Origin: a bacterium 1XD21-70
GTDB taxonomy: Bacteria; Bacillota; Clostridia; Lachnospirales; Lachnospiraceae
Direction of reading: 5' to 3'
Assembly (NCBI GenBank): GCA_003669055.1
Contig: RAYB01000003.1
Span: 124,001 to 188,000 of the forward strand
Length of the DNA: 64,000 nt
Positions 8,837-16,247 of the stretch are shown here, in pieces. A program made the position numbers and the translations under genes. Under the pieces are notes generated by a model. The model did not search any database and had not been told where the DNA came from. It saw only the letters and a program-made list of their open reading frames with translations. The first letter of the stretch is position 1. Each line of letters begins with the position of its first letter.

Positions 8837-10240
8837 ATGAAAAGTGACAAGGAAAATCAGGCTTACAGCCAGTGTTTGAATTATGTAAGGCAAAGTTCCA
8901 GTCCTTCAGAACTGAAAATCACAGATGTAAAGTTTACCAAGGTGGATCTGCCGCCATGGGGCTGTTATCTTATACGGATCGATACCAATCAGGGGATCAG
9001 TGGTTATGGGGAAATGCGGGACGGCGCCAGCGCCACCTATTTAAAATACCTGAAAAGCCGGATTGTGGGAGAAAATCCCTGTGAAGTGGACCGGATTTTC
9101 CGGAAAATAAAACAGTTTGGCGGCCAGTCCCGGCAGTCTGCCGGTGTCTGTGCCATCGAGCTGGCTCTGTGGGACTTGGCAGGGAAAGCTTACGGCGTCC
9201 CGGTCTATCAGCTTTTAGGAGGAAGGTTCCGGGATAAGGTCCGGCTGTATGCGGATACCCATATTGAATCCGGGCGGGCCACCGGAATTTTGATGGAACC
9301 GGAAGAAGTGGGTTCTGTTTTAAAAGGCTTTATGGACCAGGGCTTTACAGTACTGAAAATCTTAAGCGTGGAACTTCTCATGGCTCAGGAAGGCAACTAC
9401 TGCGGGCCTCTTGACTGGGTAAATGATTTGAGGCTTGCAGAGGACAAGGTCCGCAAAGTGGCTCTCACCGGTACCCGGGCCGAGGTCTCTGCTGCCAATG
9501 CAGCCCTTTATGATTTTAACCGGATCCCTCATCCCTTTACCAACATGCATGTGACGGAAAAAGGGTTGGATGCCTTAGACGAATATATCGGGCGGATCCG
9601 GGATGTGATCGGCTACAAGGTTCCCCTGGCCATTGACCACTTCGGGCACTTCCCACTGCCGGATATGATCAAGATTGCCAGAAGAATGGAAAAATACAAC
9701 TTAGCATGGCTGGAAGATATGCTGCCCTGGTACCTGACAGATCAGTACAGAGAACTGAAACATGCCACCACCGCCCCCTTAGCCACCGGGGAGGATATGT
9801 ATCTTTCAGAAACCTTTGAGCCCCTTTTACAGGCCGGCGCCCTGGATGTGGTTCATCCCGATCTTCTTACCTCCGGCGGTATTTTAGAGACGAAAAAGCT
9901 GGGAGATCTGGCTGCCCGGTATGGCGCCTCCATGGCTCTTCACATGTGCGAAAGCCCCATCTCCGCTCTGGCCGGAGCCCACATGGCAACTGCCAGTGAA
10001 AACTTTTTTGTTCAGGAACATGATGCCTTCGATTCTCCATGGTGGCAGGATCTGATTGTGGGCCCGGTAAAGCCCATTGTACAAAATGGGTTCACTGTGG
10101 TGACAGATGCCCCGGGACTGGGTATCGAAGTTCTGAACGAAGACCTGATCCGGGAATATGGGCCTATGAAGGGAGCGGATGTCTGGGTATCCACAGAGGA
10201 ATGGAATGGGGAAACCTCGTTAGACCGGATATGGAGTTAA
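8837..10240 (+). CDS. enolase-superfamily sugar-acid dehydratase
   Basis: A 467-residue member of the mandelate racemase/muconate lactonizing group. Capping domain in the N-terminal third, then a modified TIM barrel. Probable Mg2+ ligands are D267 (AIDHFG), E293 (LED) and E319 (GED); H369 (ALHMCESP) is the likely general base and K174 sits where the KxK motif is expected, though only one lysine is kept. The C-terminal PGLGIEV resembles galactonate-dehydratase relatives. These enzymes abstract the proton next to a carboxylate and dehydrate aldonic or uronic acids; the substrate here is unknown. The first 25 residues are an unusual extension. The operon context supports sugar-acid breakdown. 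Confidence 0.82.
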   Translation: MKSDKENQAYSQCLNYVRQSSSPSELKITDVKFTKVDLPPWGCYLIRIDTNQGISGYGEMRDGASATYLKYLKSRIVGENPCEVDRIFRKIKQFGGQSRQSAGVCAIELALWDLAGKAYGVPVYQLLGGRFRDKVRLYADTHIESGRATGILMEPEEVGSVLKGFMDQGFTVLKILSVELLMAQEGNYCGPLDWVNDLRLAEDKVRKVALTGTRAEVSAANAALYDFNRIPHPFTNMHVTEKGLDALDEYIGRIRDVIGYKVPLAIDHFGHFPLPDMIKIARRMEKYNLAWLEDMLPWYLTDQYRELKHATTAPLATGEDMYLSETFEPLLQAGALDVVHPDLLTSGGILETKKLGDLAARYGASMALHMCESPISALAGAHMATASENFFVQEHDAFDSPWWQDLIVGPVKPIVQNGFTVVTDAPGLGIEVLNEDLIREYGPMKGADVWVSTEEWNGETSLDRIWS

Positions 10241-10247
10241 TGACTAT

Positions 10248-10603
10248 GAAAGCTTTCAGAGGACGGAGCAAAAAATGTGTTCGATGCCATTGAATATTTT
10301 GGTCCAAGGAAAAAACTGATCTACGCCCACATGCGGGACGTTAAGGGAACCGTTCCCTCATTCCGGGAGTGCTTTTTAGGGGAGGGGAATCTGGATCCTT
10401 TTGAGGTTATATATGCATTGATGCAATCAGGCTTTGAAGGATTTATTGTCAGTGACCATGTCCCTGGAATTGAAGGGGATAAGGAATGGGGTCATAGGGT
10501 CCGATATGCTGACACCGCCTATATCAAAGGACTGATGGAAGCCATCGAAAAAATGGAAAATAAAAAGCTTGCGCAAAAAGCACACAGATTGGAGGAAACA
10601 TGA
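10248..10603 (+). pseudogene. 5'-truncated mannonate dehydratase remnant
   Basis: An open frame from just after a stop at 10247 encodes only the last third of a UxuA-family TIM-barrel protein: NVFDAIEYFG, LIYAHMRDVKG, FRECFLGEGNLDPF, SDHVPGIEG and ADTAYIKGLMEAI. The same features occur in the full-length relative at 52674-53615 (IHFRNVSG, DHVPTMAG, IGYLKGLLEG). The homology starts upstream of the only plausible initiation codon (GTG 10277), so the 5' two thirds have been deleted, with the junction a few bases after the preceding gene. The remnant has no good ribosome binding site and should lack most metal ligands. Its 3' end overlaps the VOC start. Confidence 0.8.
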
Positions 10604-11061
10604 GCAGACCCATTGAAGATACGAGACTGGTACAAATTGGATTTTTAGTAAACGATATCGAAAAGACCAAAAAGGAATTCGCCCGGTTTTTTGATGTTCC
10701 GGAACCGGAAACCGTAAACAGCGGCGAATACGAAATCGTCAAGACTGAATACCGGGGAGAGCCGGCTCCCAAAGCCAAATGCTATATGACGTTCTTTTAT
10801 TTCGGAGATCTGCAGATGGAATTGATTCAGCCCAACGAAGAACCCAGCATCTGGAGAGAGCATTTGGAACAGTTCGGAGAAGGGATCCACCACATCTCCT
10901 TCCAGGTAAAAGGCATGACAAAAACCATCCAGGCCTGTGAGAGCTGGGGAATGAAATTGCTCCAAAAGGGAGAGTACCGGAGAGGAAACGGCAGATACGC
11001 CTTTATGGATGCCCTTGACAGTCTGAAGGTTGTGGTAGAATTGCTGGAACAGGATGAATAG
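10600..11061 (+). CDS. VOC-superfamily protein
   Basis: A 153-residue protein with the two beta-alpha-beta-beta-beta modules of the vicinal oxygen chelate fold (glyoxalase/methylmalonyl-CoA epimerase type). Metal-ligand candidates are the histidines of GIHHISFQV and glutamates in MELIQP and VVELLEQ. The exact reaction is unknown; in a sugar-acid operon it could be an epimerase or isomerase. It starts inside the end of the truncated dehydratase (ATGA overlap) and a GGAGGAAAC sequence serves as ribosome binding site. Confidence 0.8.
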   Translation: MSRPIEDTRLVQIGFLVNDIEKTKKEFARFFDVPEPETVNSGEYEIVKTEYRGEPAPKAKCYMTFFYFGDLQMELIQPNEEPSIWREHLEQFGEGIHHISFQVKGMTKTIQACESWGMKLLQKGEYRRGNGRYAFMDALDSLKVVVELLEQDE

Positions 11062-11089
11062 GGAAAAACAATTATCAAGGAGAAAAAAG

Positions 11090-12433
11090 ATGAATGAGAA
11101 AAAATTTCCAGAGCATTTTGCCTGGGGTGCTGCCACTGCGTCCTATCAGATTGAGGGAGCTTACAATGAGGACAATCGGGGGGAAACCATATGGGACCGC
11201 TATTGCTCCATACCTGGCAATGTATTAAACGGCGACAATGGCAACATCGCCTGCGATCATTACCATCGTTACCAGGAGGATGTTGCTTTGATGAAAAGCA
11301 TGGGAATCAAAGCCTACCGTTTTTCTATCGCCTGGTCCAGAATCTTTCCCAAAGGCTTTGGCGAGGTCAACCAAAAAGGACTGGAATTTTATGGCCGCTT
11401 GATCGATTCCCTGACAGAGGCAGGCATTGAGCCCTACATTACTTTATATCACTGGGATCTGCCCCAGGCTCTCCAGGATATCGGCGGCTGGTCCAATCCC
11501 CGGATGCCGGAATATTTCCTAGAGTACGGAAAAACGGTTATCCATGCTTTTGGCAGCAAGGTAAAGAAATGGATCACATTAAACGAGCCTTACTGCGCCG
11601 CCTTTTTAGGGAATTATGAGGGCCGTCAGGCCCCCGGACTCCGGGATTTTTCCACTGCCCTGCTGGTGGCATACCATATGTATGTGGGACATGGACTGGT
11701 GGTAAAGTATTTTCGGGAATCCGGTTGTGACGGGGAGATCGGCATTACCTTAAACCTTATGGGCCGTCTGCCTCTTACCCAGTCACCGGAAGATGTGGCG
11801 GCTGCCGCGCGGGCTGACGGATATCTAAACCGTTGGTTTGCAGAGCCGATTCTTCTGGGAAGCTACCCCCAGGATATGATAGACTTATATCAGAAAAAAG
11901 GAGTCCGGCTGCCTAAATTCCAAAAAGAACATTTGGAGCTGATGCATCAGCCTCTGGATTTTGTGGGACTCAATTATTACAACGATTTCTGGGTGAAAGC
12001 AGACAAGCGGTGGCCCATTGATTTTCAGATTCAAAATCCCCCTTATGTACCGGTGAATGACAGAAACTGGCCGGTGACAGAGAAGGGCTTTTACAACATG
12101 CTGATGCGTATGAAAAATGAATATGGCGTCAAAAAAATCTATATCACAGAAAACGGAACCTCCTTCCCGGATGTGGTTTCCATGGAAGGCAAGGTGGAGG
12201 ACGGAGGACGGAAGGATTATCTTCACCGCCATTTAAACATTCTGTGGAAAGCCATACAAGACGGTGCTCCCGTGGAAGGCTATTTCCAGTGGTCCCTGTA
12301 CGATAATTTTGAGTGGTCCTTTGGTTATTCCAGCCGTTTCGGCATTGTATTTGTAGATTTCAGCACCCAAGAGCGCATTATCAAGGAAAGCGGGCACTGG
12401 TATTCACAGGTCATTGCCAAAAATGCCATCTAA
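11090..12433 (+). CDS. GH1 beta-glucosidase
   Basis: A 447-residue glycoside hydrolase family 1 enzyme; usual length about 450. Acid/base E166 in TLNEP and nucleophile E354 in ITENG are both present, as is the N-terminal FAWGAATASYQIEGA. The region NFEWSFGY carries the Glu that binds the O6 hydroxyl in plain beta-glucosidases; the Ser/Lys/Tyr phosphate site of 6-phospho-beta-glucosidases is not seen, which fits import by an ABC system without phosphorylation. No signal peptide, so it acts in the cytosol. The start chosen is the ATG at 11090 preceded by CAAGGAG; a frame-compatible ATG at 11054 lies inside the VOC gene. Confidence 0.92.
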   Translation: MNEKKFPEHFAWGAATASYQIEGAYNEDNRGETIWDRYCSIPGNVLNGDNGNIACDHYHRYQEDVALMKSMGIKAYRFSIAWSRIFPKGFGEVNQKGLEFYGRLIDSLTEAGIEPYITLYHWDLPQALQDIGGWSNPRMPEYFLEYGKTVIHAFGSKVKKWITLNEPYCAAFLGNYEGRQAPGLRDFSTALLVAYHMYVGHGLVVKYFRESGCDGEIGITLNLMGRLPLTQSPEDVAAAARADGYLNRWFAEPILLGSYPQDMIDLYQKKGVRLPKFQKEHLELMHQPLDFVGLNYYNDFWVKADKRWPIDFQIQNPPYVPVNDRNWPVTEKGFYNMLMRMKNEYGVKKIYITENGTSFPDVVSMEGKVEDGGRKDYLHRHLNILWKAIQDGAPVEGYFQWSLYDNFEWSFGYSSRFGIVFVDFSTQERIIKESGHWYSQVIAKNAI

Positions 12434-12446
12434 AAAGGAGTCCCCT

Positions 12447-13589
12447 ATGGAACAGATTAAAAAAGTCAAAACAGCCGTAATCGGTTGTGGTGCTATCAGT
12501 GAGATTTACCTAAAAAACATGAAGGATATGTTTGAAATTCTGGAATTGGCTGGCTGCTGTGACCTTGATCCCCAACTGGCCTCAAAAACTGCTGAAACTT
12601 ATGGAATCCGTGCAATGAGTATGGAGGAGATCTTAAAGGATCCGGAGATTGAAATCGTGGTGAATCTGACCAATCCCTCTGCCCATTATCCGGTTATCAA
12701 AACCCTGCTGGAACACAAAAAGCAGGTGTATACAGAAAAGGTTTTGGCTGTGGATATCGCCAATGCCAGGGAACTGGCCCAGTTGGCAAATGCCAATCAC
12801 TGCCTGCTGTGCAGTGCCCCTGACACCTTTTTAGGAGCAGCTGTGCAGACTGCCCGGTATCTGATCGGCTCCGGCCTGATCGGAGAGGTGACTTCCTGTG
12901 TCTCCATTTTGCAGAGAGACGGCTCTCTTCTGGCTGAAAAATTTCCCTACACTGTAAAACCCGGAGGCGGCATCGGCATTGATGTGGGAATCTATTACAC
13001 CACTGCCATGATACAGATTTTAGGAGAAGCCGCCATGGTCTGTGGCATGGCTGGAATCACGGAGCAAAAAAAGACCCACTATTTTACCAAAAATGACAAT
13101 TTCGGCCAGCCCTACCTCCAGGAATCCGAGACTTATCTGGCCGGGATTATCCGCTTTAAAAACGGCTGTATAGGGAATGTACATTTTAATGCAAGAAGCA
13201 TACGGACTGAAAAACCTTATGTGGCCTTTTACGGAACAGACGGCATTCTGATGCTGGAGGATCCCAATTTCTTCGGAGGCGATGTAAAGGTTATTCTCAA
13301 AGGCCAGACAGAGCCGGTAAGCTTCCCTCACACCCACGGATATGCAGGAAATTGCCGGGGGCTGGGAGTTGCTGAGATGGCCTGGTCACTCAGAATGAAC
13401 CGAACCCCCAGAACCAATGCAGATATGGCGGTTCACGCCCTGGAAATCCTGACAGGCATCATGGAAAGCAGCCAGACCGGCCGTTTTTATGAATTAGAAT
13501 CCGGATTTTGCCTCCAGCCCATGCTTCCCAAAGGTTTTCTGGGACCAGAATATGCCCAGAACCAACCAGAAGGGGCACTATACTTTTAA
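12447..13589 (+). CDS. Gfo/Idh/MocA-family oxidoreductase
   Basis: A 380-residue NAD(P)-dependent oxidoreductase. N-terminal Rossmann fold with VIGCGAISEIY, then the alpha/beta substrate domain. In most relatives the catalytic lysine lies in an EKP motif; here it is EKV (YTEKVLA), keeping the lysine but losing the proline. Enzymes of this family oxidise or reduce sugar hydroxyls, cyclitols or glycosides. As last gene of the island operon it may act on the sugar released by the beta-glucosidase. Start ATG 12447 has AAAAAGGAG before it; an upstream in-frame ATG at 12414 overlaps the GH1 gene and is unlikely. Confidence 0.88.
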   Translation: MEQIKKVKTAVIGCGAISEIYLKNMKDMFEILELAGCCDLDPQLASKTAETYGIRAMSMEEILKDPEIEIVVNLTNPSAHYPVIKTLLEHKKQVYTEKVLAVDIANARELAQLANANHCLLCSAPDTFLGAAVQTARYLIGSGLIGEVTSCVSILQRDGSLLAEKFPYTVKPGGGIGIDVGIYYTTAMIQILGEAAMVCGMAGITEQKKTHYFTKNDNFGQPYLQESETYLAGIIRFKNGCIGNVHFNARSIRTEKPYVAFYGTDGILMLEDPNFFGGDVKVILKGQTEPVSFPHTHGYAGNCRGLGVAEMAWSLRMNRTPRTNADMAVHALEILTGIMESSQTGRFYELESGFCLQPMLPKGFLGPEYAQNQPEGALYF

Positions 13590-13621
13590 ACGAGGTTAAG
13601 GCAGATACGTCTAAAAAAAGA

Positions 13622-13660
13622 GCGGAGGCAGGGGACTCACTCAGTCTCCCTCACCTCCGC
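13622..13660 (+). terminator. hairpin at end of sugar operon
   Basis: GCGGAGG (13622-13628) pairs with CCTCCGC (13654-13660) and the inner GGGGACT pairs with AGTCTCC apart from small bulges. There is no uninterrupted U-tract, so termination is probable but not certain. Confidence 0.5.
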
Positions 13661-13700
13661 CTCGCCTTCTGCCAAGGACTGCCTTTTAAAAACACTTTTT

Positions 13701-13802
13701 TCATTCCCATTCCAGGTACAGAAATTGATTCTCATATTCCCTTTTGATACAATATCCCGTCTTGGCCAACAATTCGTCCATATTCTCCAATATTAATTCC
13801 AT
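13701..13802 (-). CDS. possible small protein (33 aa)
   Basis: A minus-strand frame from ATG 13802 to TGA 13701 gives a 33-residue acidic peptide ending in YLEWE; an in-frame ATG at 13823 would give 40 residues. GGGGGAT lies about ten bases before the inner start. The composition (charged, Leu/Glu-rich, with MDELLAKTGYCIKREYENQF) looks protein-like, unlike the surrounding frames. It lies downstream of ackA beyond the long hairpin. No family was recognised and it may be a decayed gene end. Confidence 0.3.
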   Translation of the reverse strand: MELILENMDELLAKTGYCIKREYENQFLYLEWE

Positions 13803-13906
13803 GTTTTTTCAAGATCCCCCATGCACACTGCTGCCACGTCCCCTCTCCCAACAACATATTTTTCCCAAAAATCCCCACCCCAACATAATTAGCCAGCCAG
13901 CAAACA

Positions 13907-13988
13907 GCCGCAAAGGGAGCCAAGGGCGGGCAGGCCAGGGGCAGAGGAGGGTACCCCTGGCCTGCCCGCCCTTGGCTCCCTTTGCGGC
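13907..13988. repeat. 35-bp perfect inverted repeat (element A)
   Basis: The arm at 13907-13941 is exactly reverse-complementary to 13954-13988, with a 12-base loop. On the minus strand it follows the ackA stop codon (14015) after a run of seven G and ACGCC. The right-hand flank GCG then C-run, and the left flank AAACAGCC, are shared with elements B and C. It may terminate ackA transcription, but it lacks a U-tract. Confidence 0.9.
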
Positions 13989-14014
13989 GTCCCCCCCTCA
14001 AACCAAAATAATCT

Positions 14015-15217
14015 TCATCCAACCTCCCGCGCCACTGCTGCCGCCTCGCGTGCAATCTCCAACTCTTCATTGGTGCGCACCACCAGCACCTTGACCCGGG
14101 AAGTTCCGTCGGAGATACAAAATGCCTCCCCCTGCTCCCGGTTCCTCACTTCGTCGATGCGGATGCCCAAAAATTCCAGATAATCGCAGATCTCCTGCCG
14201 GATATCGGAATCGTTCTCCCCCACCCCGGCAGTAAATACGATATTGTCTACCCCGTTCATCGCCGCTGCGTAACTTCCTACGTATTTGGCCACCTTGTAG
14301 GCAAAGATTTCCCTGGCCAGGGCGGCCTTTTCATTGTATTTGATCTCCGCATCCTTCAGTTCCCGGAAATCGCTGGAATAATTTTTAGAGATCCCCAGCA
14401 CCCCTGACTCCTGGTTCAAAATCGCCATGACCTGCGGGAAATCCAGGTTTTCCTTCTTGGCCAAAAACTCCAGCGCCCCCGGATCCACATCCCCGCACCT
14501 GGTTCCCATCACCAGCCCCTCCAGAGGCGTAAACCCCATGGAATTGTCGATTACCTTGCCATATTTTACCGCACTGATGCTCGCCCCGTTGCCCAAATGG
14601 CATACGATCGTCTTCACCTGCCTGGGGTTCTGCCCCAGGAATTCTGCCGCACGCTGCGATACATATTTATGGCTGATCCCGTGGAAGCCGTAGCGGCGGA
14701 TCTTATATTTTTCGTAATAACGGTATGGCAGGCCATACAGGAATGCTTTTGGCTCCATTGTCTGGTTAAATGCCGTGTCAAACACACCGACCATCAGTGT
14801 GTCCGGCATCAATTTCCTACATGCCTCCACCCCTACCAAGTTGGCCGGATTATGGAGGGGCGCCAAGTCATTGCATTCTGTCATCGCCTGGGTCACTTCC
14901 TCCGTGATCACTACGGAGCCGGTGAATTTTTCCCCTCCGTGTACCAGGCGGTGCCCAATCACGTCAATCTCCCGGAAATCACCAACCACGCCCTTCTCCG
15001 GGTGTACCAGCATGTCCAGCAGTGTGTGTACCGCCTGTGTATGGTTCTCCATTGGCACCGCCTCCTTGAGCGAAATCCCCCCGGATGTCCGGTAAGTAAA
15101 CCTGCTGTCAATGCCTATCCTCTCACATAGCCCCTTTGCCAGGACCTCTTCGCTCTTTGAGTCAATCACCTGGAATTTCAGGGAAGAACTTCCGCTGTTG
15201 ATTACCAGTATTTTCAT
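14015..15217 (-). CDS. ackA: acetate kinase
   Basis: A 400-residue acetate kinase that converts acetyl phosphate and ADP to acetate and ATP, the energy-conserving end of acetogenic fermentation. Signature motifs are present: VINSGSSSLKFQ at the N-terminus, GFHGISHKYV and GNGASISAVKYGKVIDNSMG in the middle, and TAGVGEND near the C-terminus. Length matches the family. No pta gene is adjacent. It has its own promoter at 15263-15291 and ends beside the long hairpin element A. Confidence 0.97.
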   Translation of the reverse strand: MKILVINSGSSSLKFQVIDSKSEEVLAKGLCERIGIDSRFTYRTSGGISLKEAVPMENHTQAVHTLLDMLVHPEKGVVGDFREIDVIGHRLVHGGEKFTGSVVITEEVTQAMTECNDLAPLHNPANLVGVEACRKLMPDTLMVGVFDTAFNQTMEPKAFLYGLPYRYYEKYKIRRYGFHGISHKYVSQRAAEFLGQNPRQVKTIVCHLGNGASISAVKYGKVIDNSMGFTPLEGLVMGTRCGDVDPGALEFLAKKENLDFPQVMAILNQESGVLGISKNYSSDFRELKDAEIKYNEKAALAREIFAYKVAKYVGSYAAAMNGVDNIVFTAGVGENDSDIRQEICDYLEFLGIRIDEVRNREQGEAFCISDGTSRVKVLVVRTNEELEIAREAAAVAREVG

Positions 15218-15262
15218 ATCAAGCCTTTTCTCCTTCCTGCCCGAGAGATTTTAATTTACCAC

Positions 15263-15291
15263 ATTTTATCATGTCTCCTGGCCTATTGCAA
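15263..15291 (-). promoter_or_regulatory. promoter of ackA
   Basis: Minus strand: -35 TTGCAA (15291-15286), 17-base spacer, -10 TAAAAT (15268-15263) with TGA before it. Confidence 0.7.
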
Positions 15292-15360
15292 GCGAACCTT
15301 TCCCCGGAAGGCTGCCGCCGTAATAAATTTTTCTCATCCCCTTTATTTTTCCCTTAAAAT

Positions 15361-15368
15361 GCCGATAT
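15361..15368 (+). promoter_or_regulatory. possible sigma-28 (SigD) -10 element
   Basis: GCCGATAT is identical to the -10 consensus of flagellar sigma factors. At the usual spacing upstream there is only TTTA (15342-15345) instead of TAAA, and no clean sigma-A promoter is evident before the gene at 15425, so the assignment is tentative. Confidence 0.35.
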
Positions 15369-15424
15369 AGTTTATAAATGGTATACCCATAAAATATATA
15401 AAAAGGAAAAAGGAGGATTTTTCT

Positions 15425-16042
15425 ATGCAGGTTAACAGCCAGGATTATGTTGTTCGGCAGTATTCACAGAATACCCGGTCCACCCAGGCCAGTTCTGTCA
15501 ACAGCACATCCGCCAAGGCTTCTGACAAAGCCGCAGAGTCTGCTACACAGGCCTCTGCACCGGATGTAGACCGTGTTGAATTCAGCCGCGATACCGATAT
15601 TACCAAGATGAGTGATTCGGACCGCGCCGCACTGGTTAAAAGTTTAAAGGATGATCTGAACAGCCAGATGTCCCGTTTCACCAACATGATGACACAGACT
15701 TTCCAGAAGCAGGGCATTACCGCCGCTTCCCTTGAGGGGGACAATTTCTGGAAATTCATGGCCAGCGGCAACTACTCTGTAGATGCCAAGACAAAGGCCG
15801 AGGCTCAGGAGGCTATTTCTGAGGATGGCTTCTGGGGCGTGAAGCAGACTTCCCAGCGGATCTTTGATTTTGCTGCCGCTTTAGCCGGTGACGATGTTGA
15901 GACCATGAAGAAGATGCAGGCTGCCGTAGAAAAGGGGTTTGAGCAGGCTGGCGCTGCTTGGGGCGGGGATCTTCCCTCCATCTGCGGCGATACCCATACC
16001 GCCGTCAACAAACTGTTTGACGATTACTATGCCAGCCACTAA
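15425..16042 (+). CDS. uncharacterised Ser/Ala-rich protein
   Basis: A 205-residue protein of unknown function with an AAGGAGGATT ribosome binding site. Residues 1-55 are a low-complexity Ser/Thr/Ala/Gln segment, probably disordered. Residues 56-125 (from RVEFSRDTDITKM) look helical and amphipathic, and the C-terminal half is compact with several Trp and Phe. No signal peptide or membrane segment is seen. The disordered start and the GCCGATAT element upstream are compatible with a flagellum-linked or exported protein, but this is inference. It is monocistronic, with a terminator at 16054-16103. Confidence 0.75.
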   Translation: MQVNSQDYVVRQYSQNTRSTQASSVNSTSAKASDKAAESATQASAPDVDRVEFSRDTDITKMSDSDRAALVKSLKDDLNSQMSRFTNMMTQTFQKQGITAASLEGDNFWKFMASGNYSVDAKTKAEAQEAISEDGFWGVKQTSQRIFDFAAALAGDDVETMKKMQAAVEKGFEQAGAAWGGDLPSICGDTHTAVNKLFDDYYASH

Positions 16043-16053
16043 AGTCCACGTTT

Positions 16054-16103
16054 AAAAGCCAGCATTCCGGCTTCTCGCATTTTGCTGGATGCTGGCTTTT
16101 CTT
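16054..16103 (+). terminator. Rho-independent terminator
   Basis: AAAAGCCAGCATTCC (16054-16068) pairs with GGATGCTGGCTTTT (16087-16100) with one bulged base; the 3' arm ends in a T-run and more T residues follow. Confidence 0.85.
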
Positions 16104-16189
16104 TTGTTATGGCAAATGCCATGGCATTATTTTTTTGTGTTCCCTGTAAATTCCAGTGCAATGCTTTGCGTTGTACCATCCACCTTTTA

Positions 16190-16212
16190 AAAGTGCTGCC
16201 TGGCAGCACTTT
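16190..16212. repeat. 23-bp palindrome before lipoprotein gene
   Basis: AAAGTGCTGCC and GGCAGCACTTT flank a single T, a perfect 11-1-11 inverted repeat ending 35 bases before the start codon at 16248. It could be an operator or, as RNA, a leader hairpin. Confidence 0.7.
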
Positions 16213-16247
16213 CAAAGGATACACCTATATAAGAGGAGAAAAAGGTC

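Larger units (their letters stand above)
13590..14014. other. spacer between island and ackA
   Basis: Holds a terminator-like hairpin for the island operon, a possible 33-40 codon minus-strand small ORF, and a 35-bp perfect inverted repeat next to the ackA stop codon. Otherwise no recognised gene. Confidence 0.7.

Noticed and set aside
10277-10603. Complete small gene
   Set aside because: Homology to UxuA proteins continues upstream of the GTG start, so it is a remnant rather than a natural short protein.
11054-11089. Upstream start of the GH1 gene
   Set aside because: It lies inside the VOC gene; the ATG at 11090 has a proper ribosome binding site and fits the family N-terminus.
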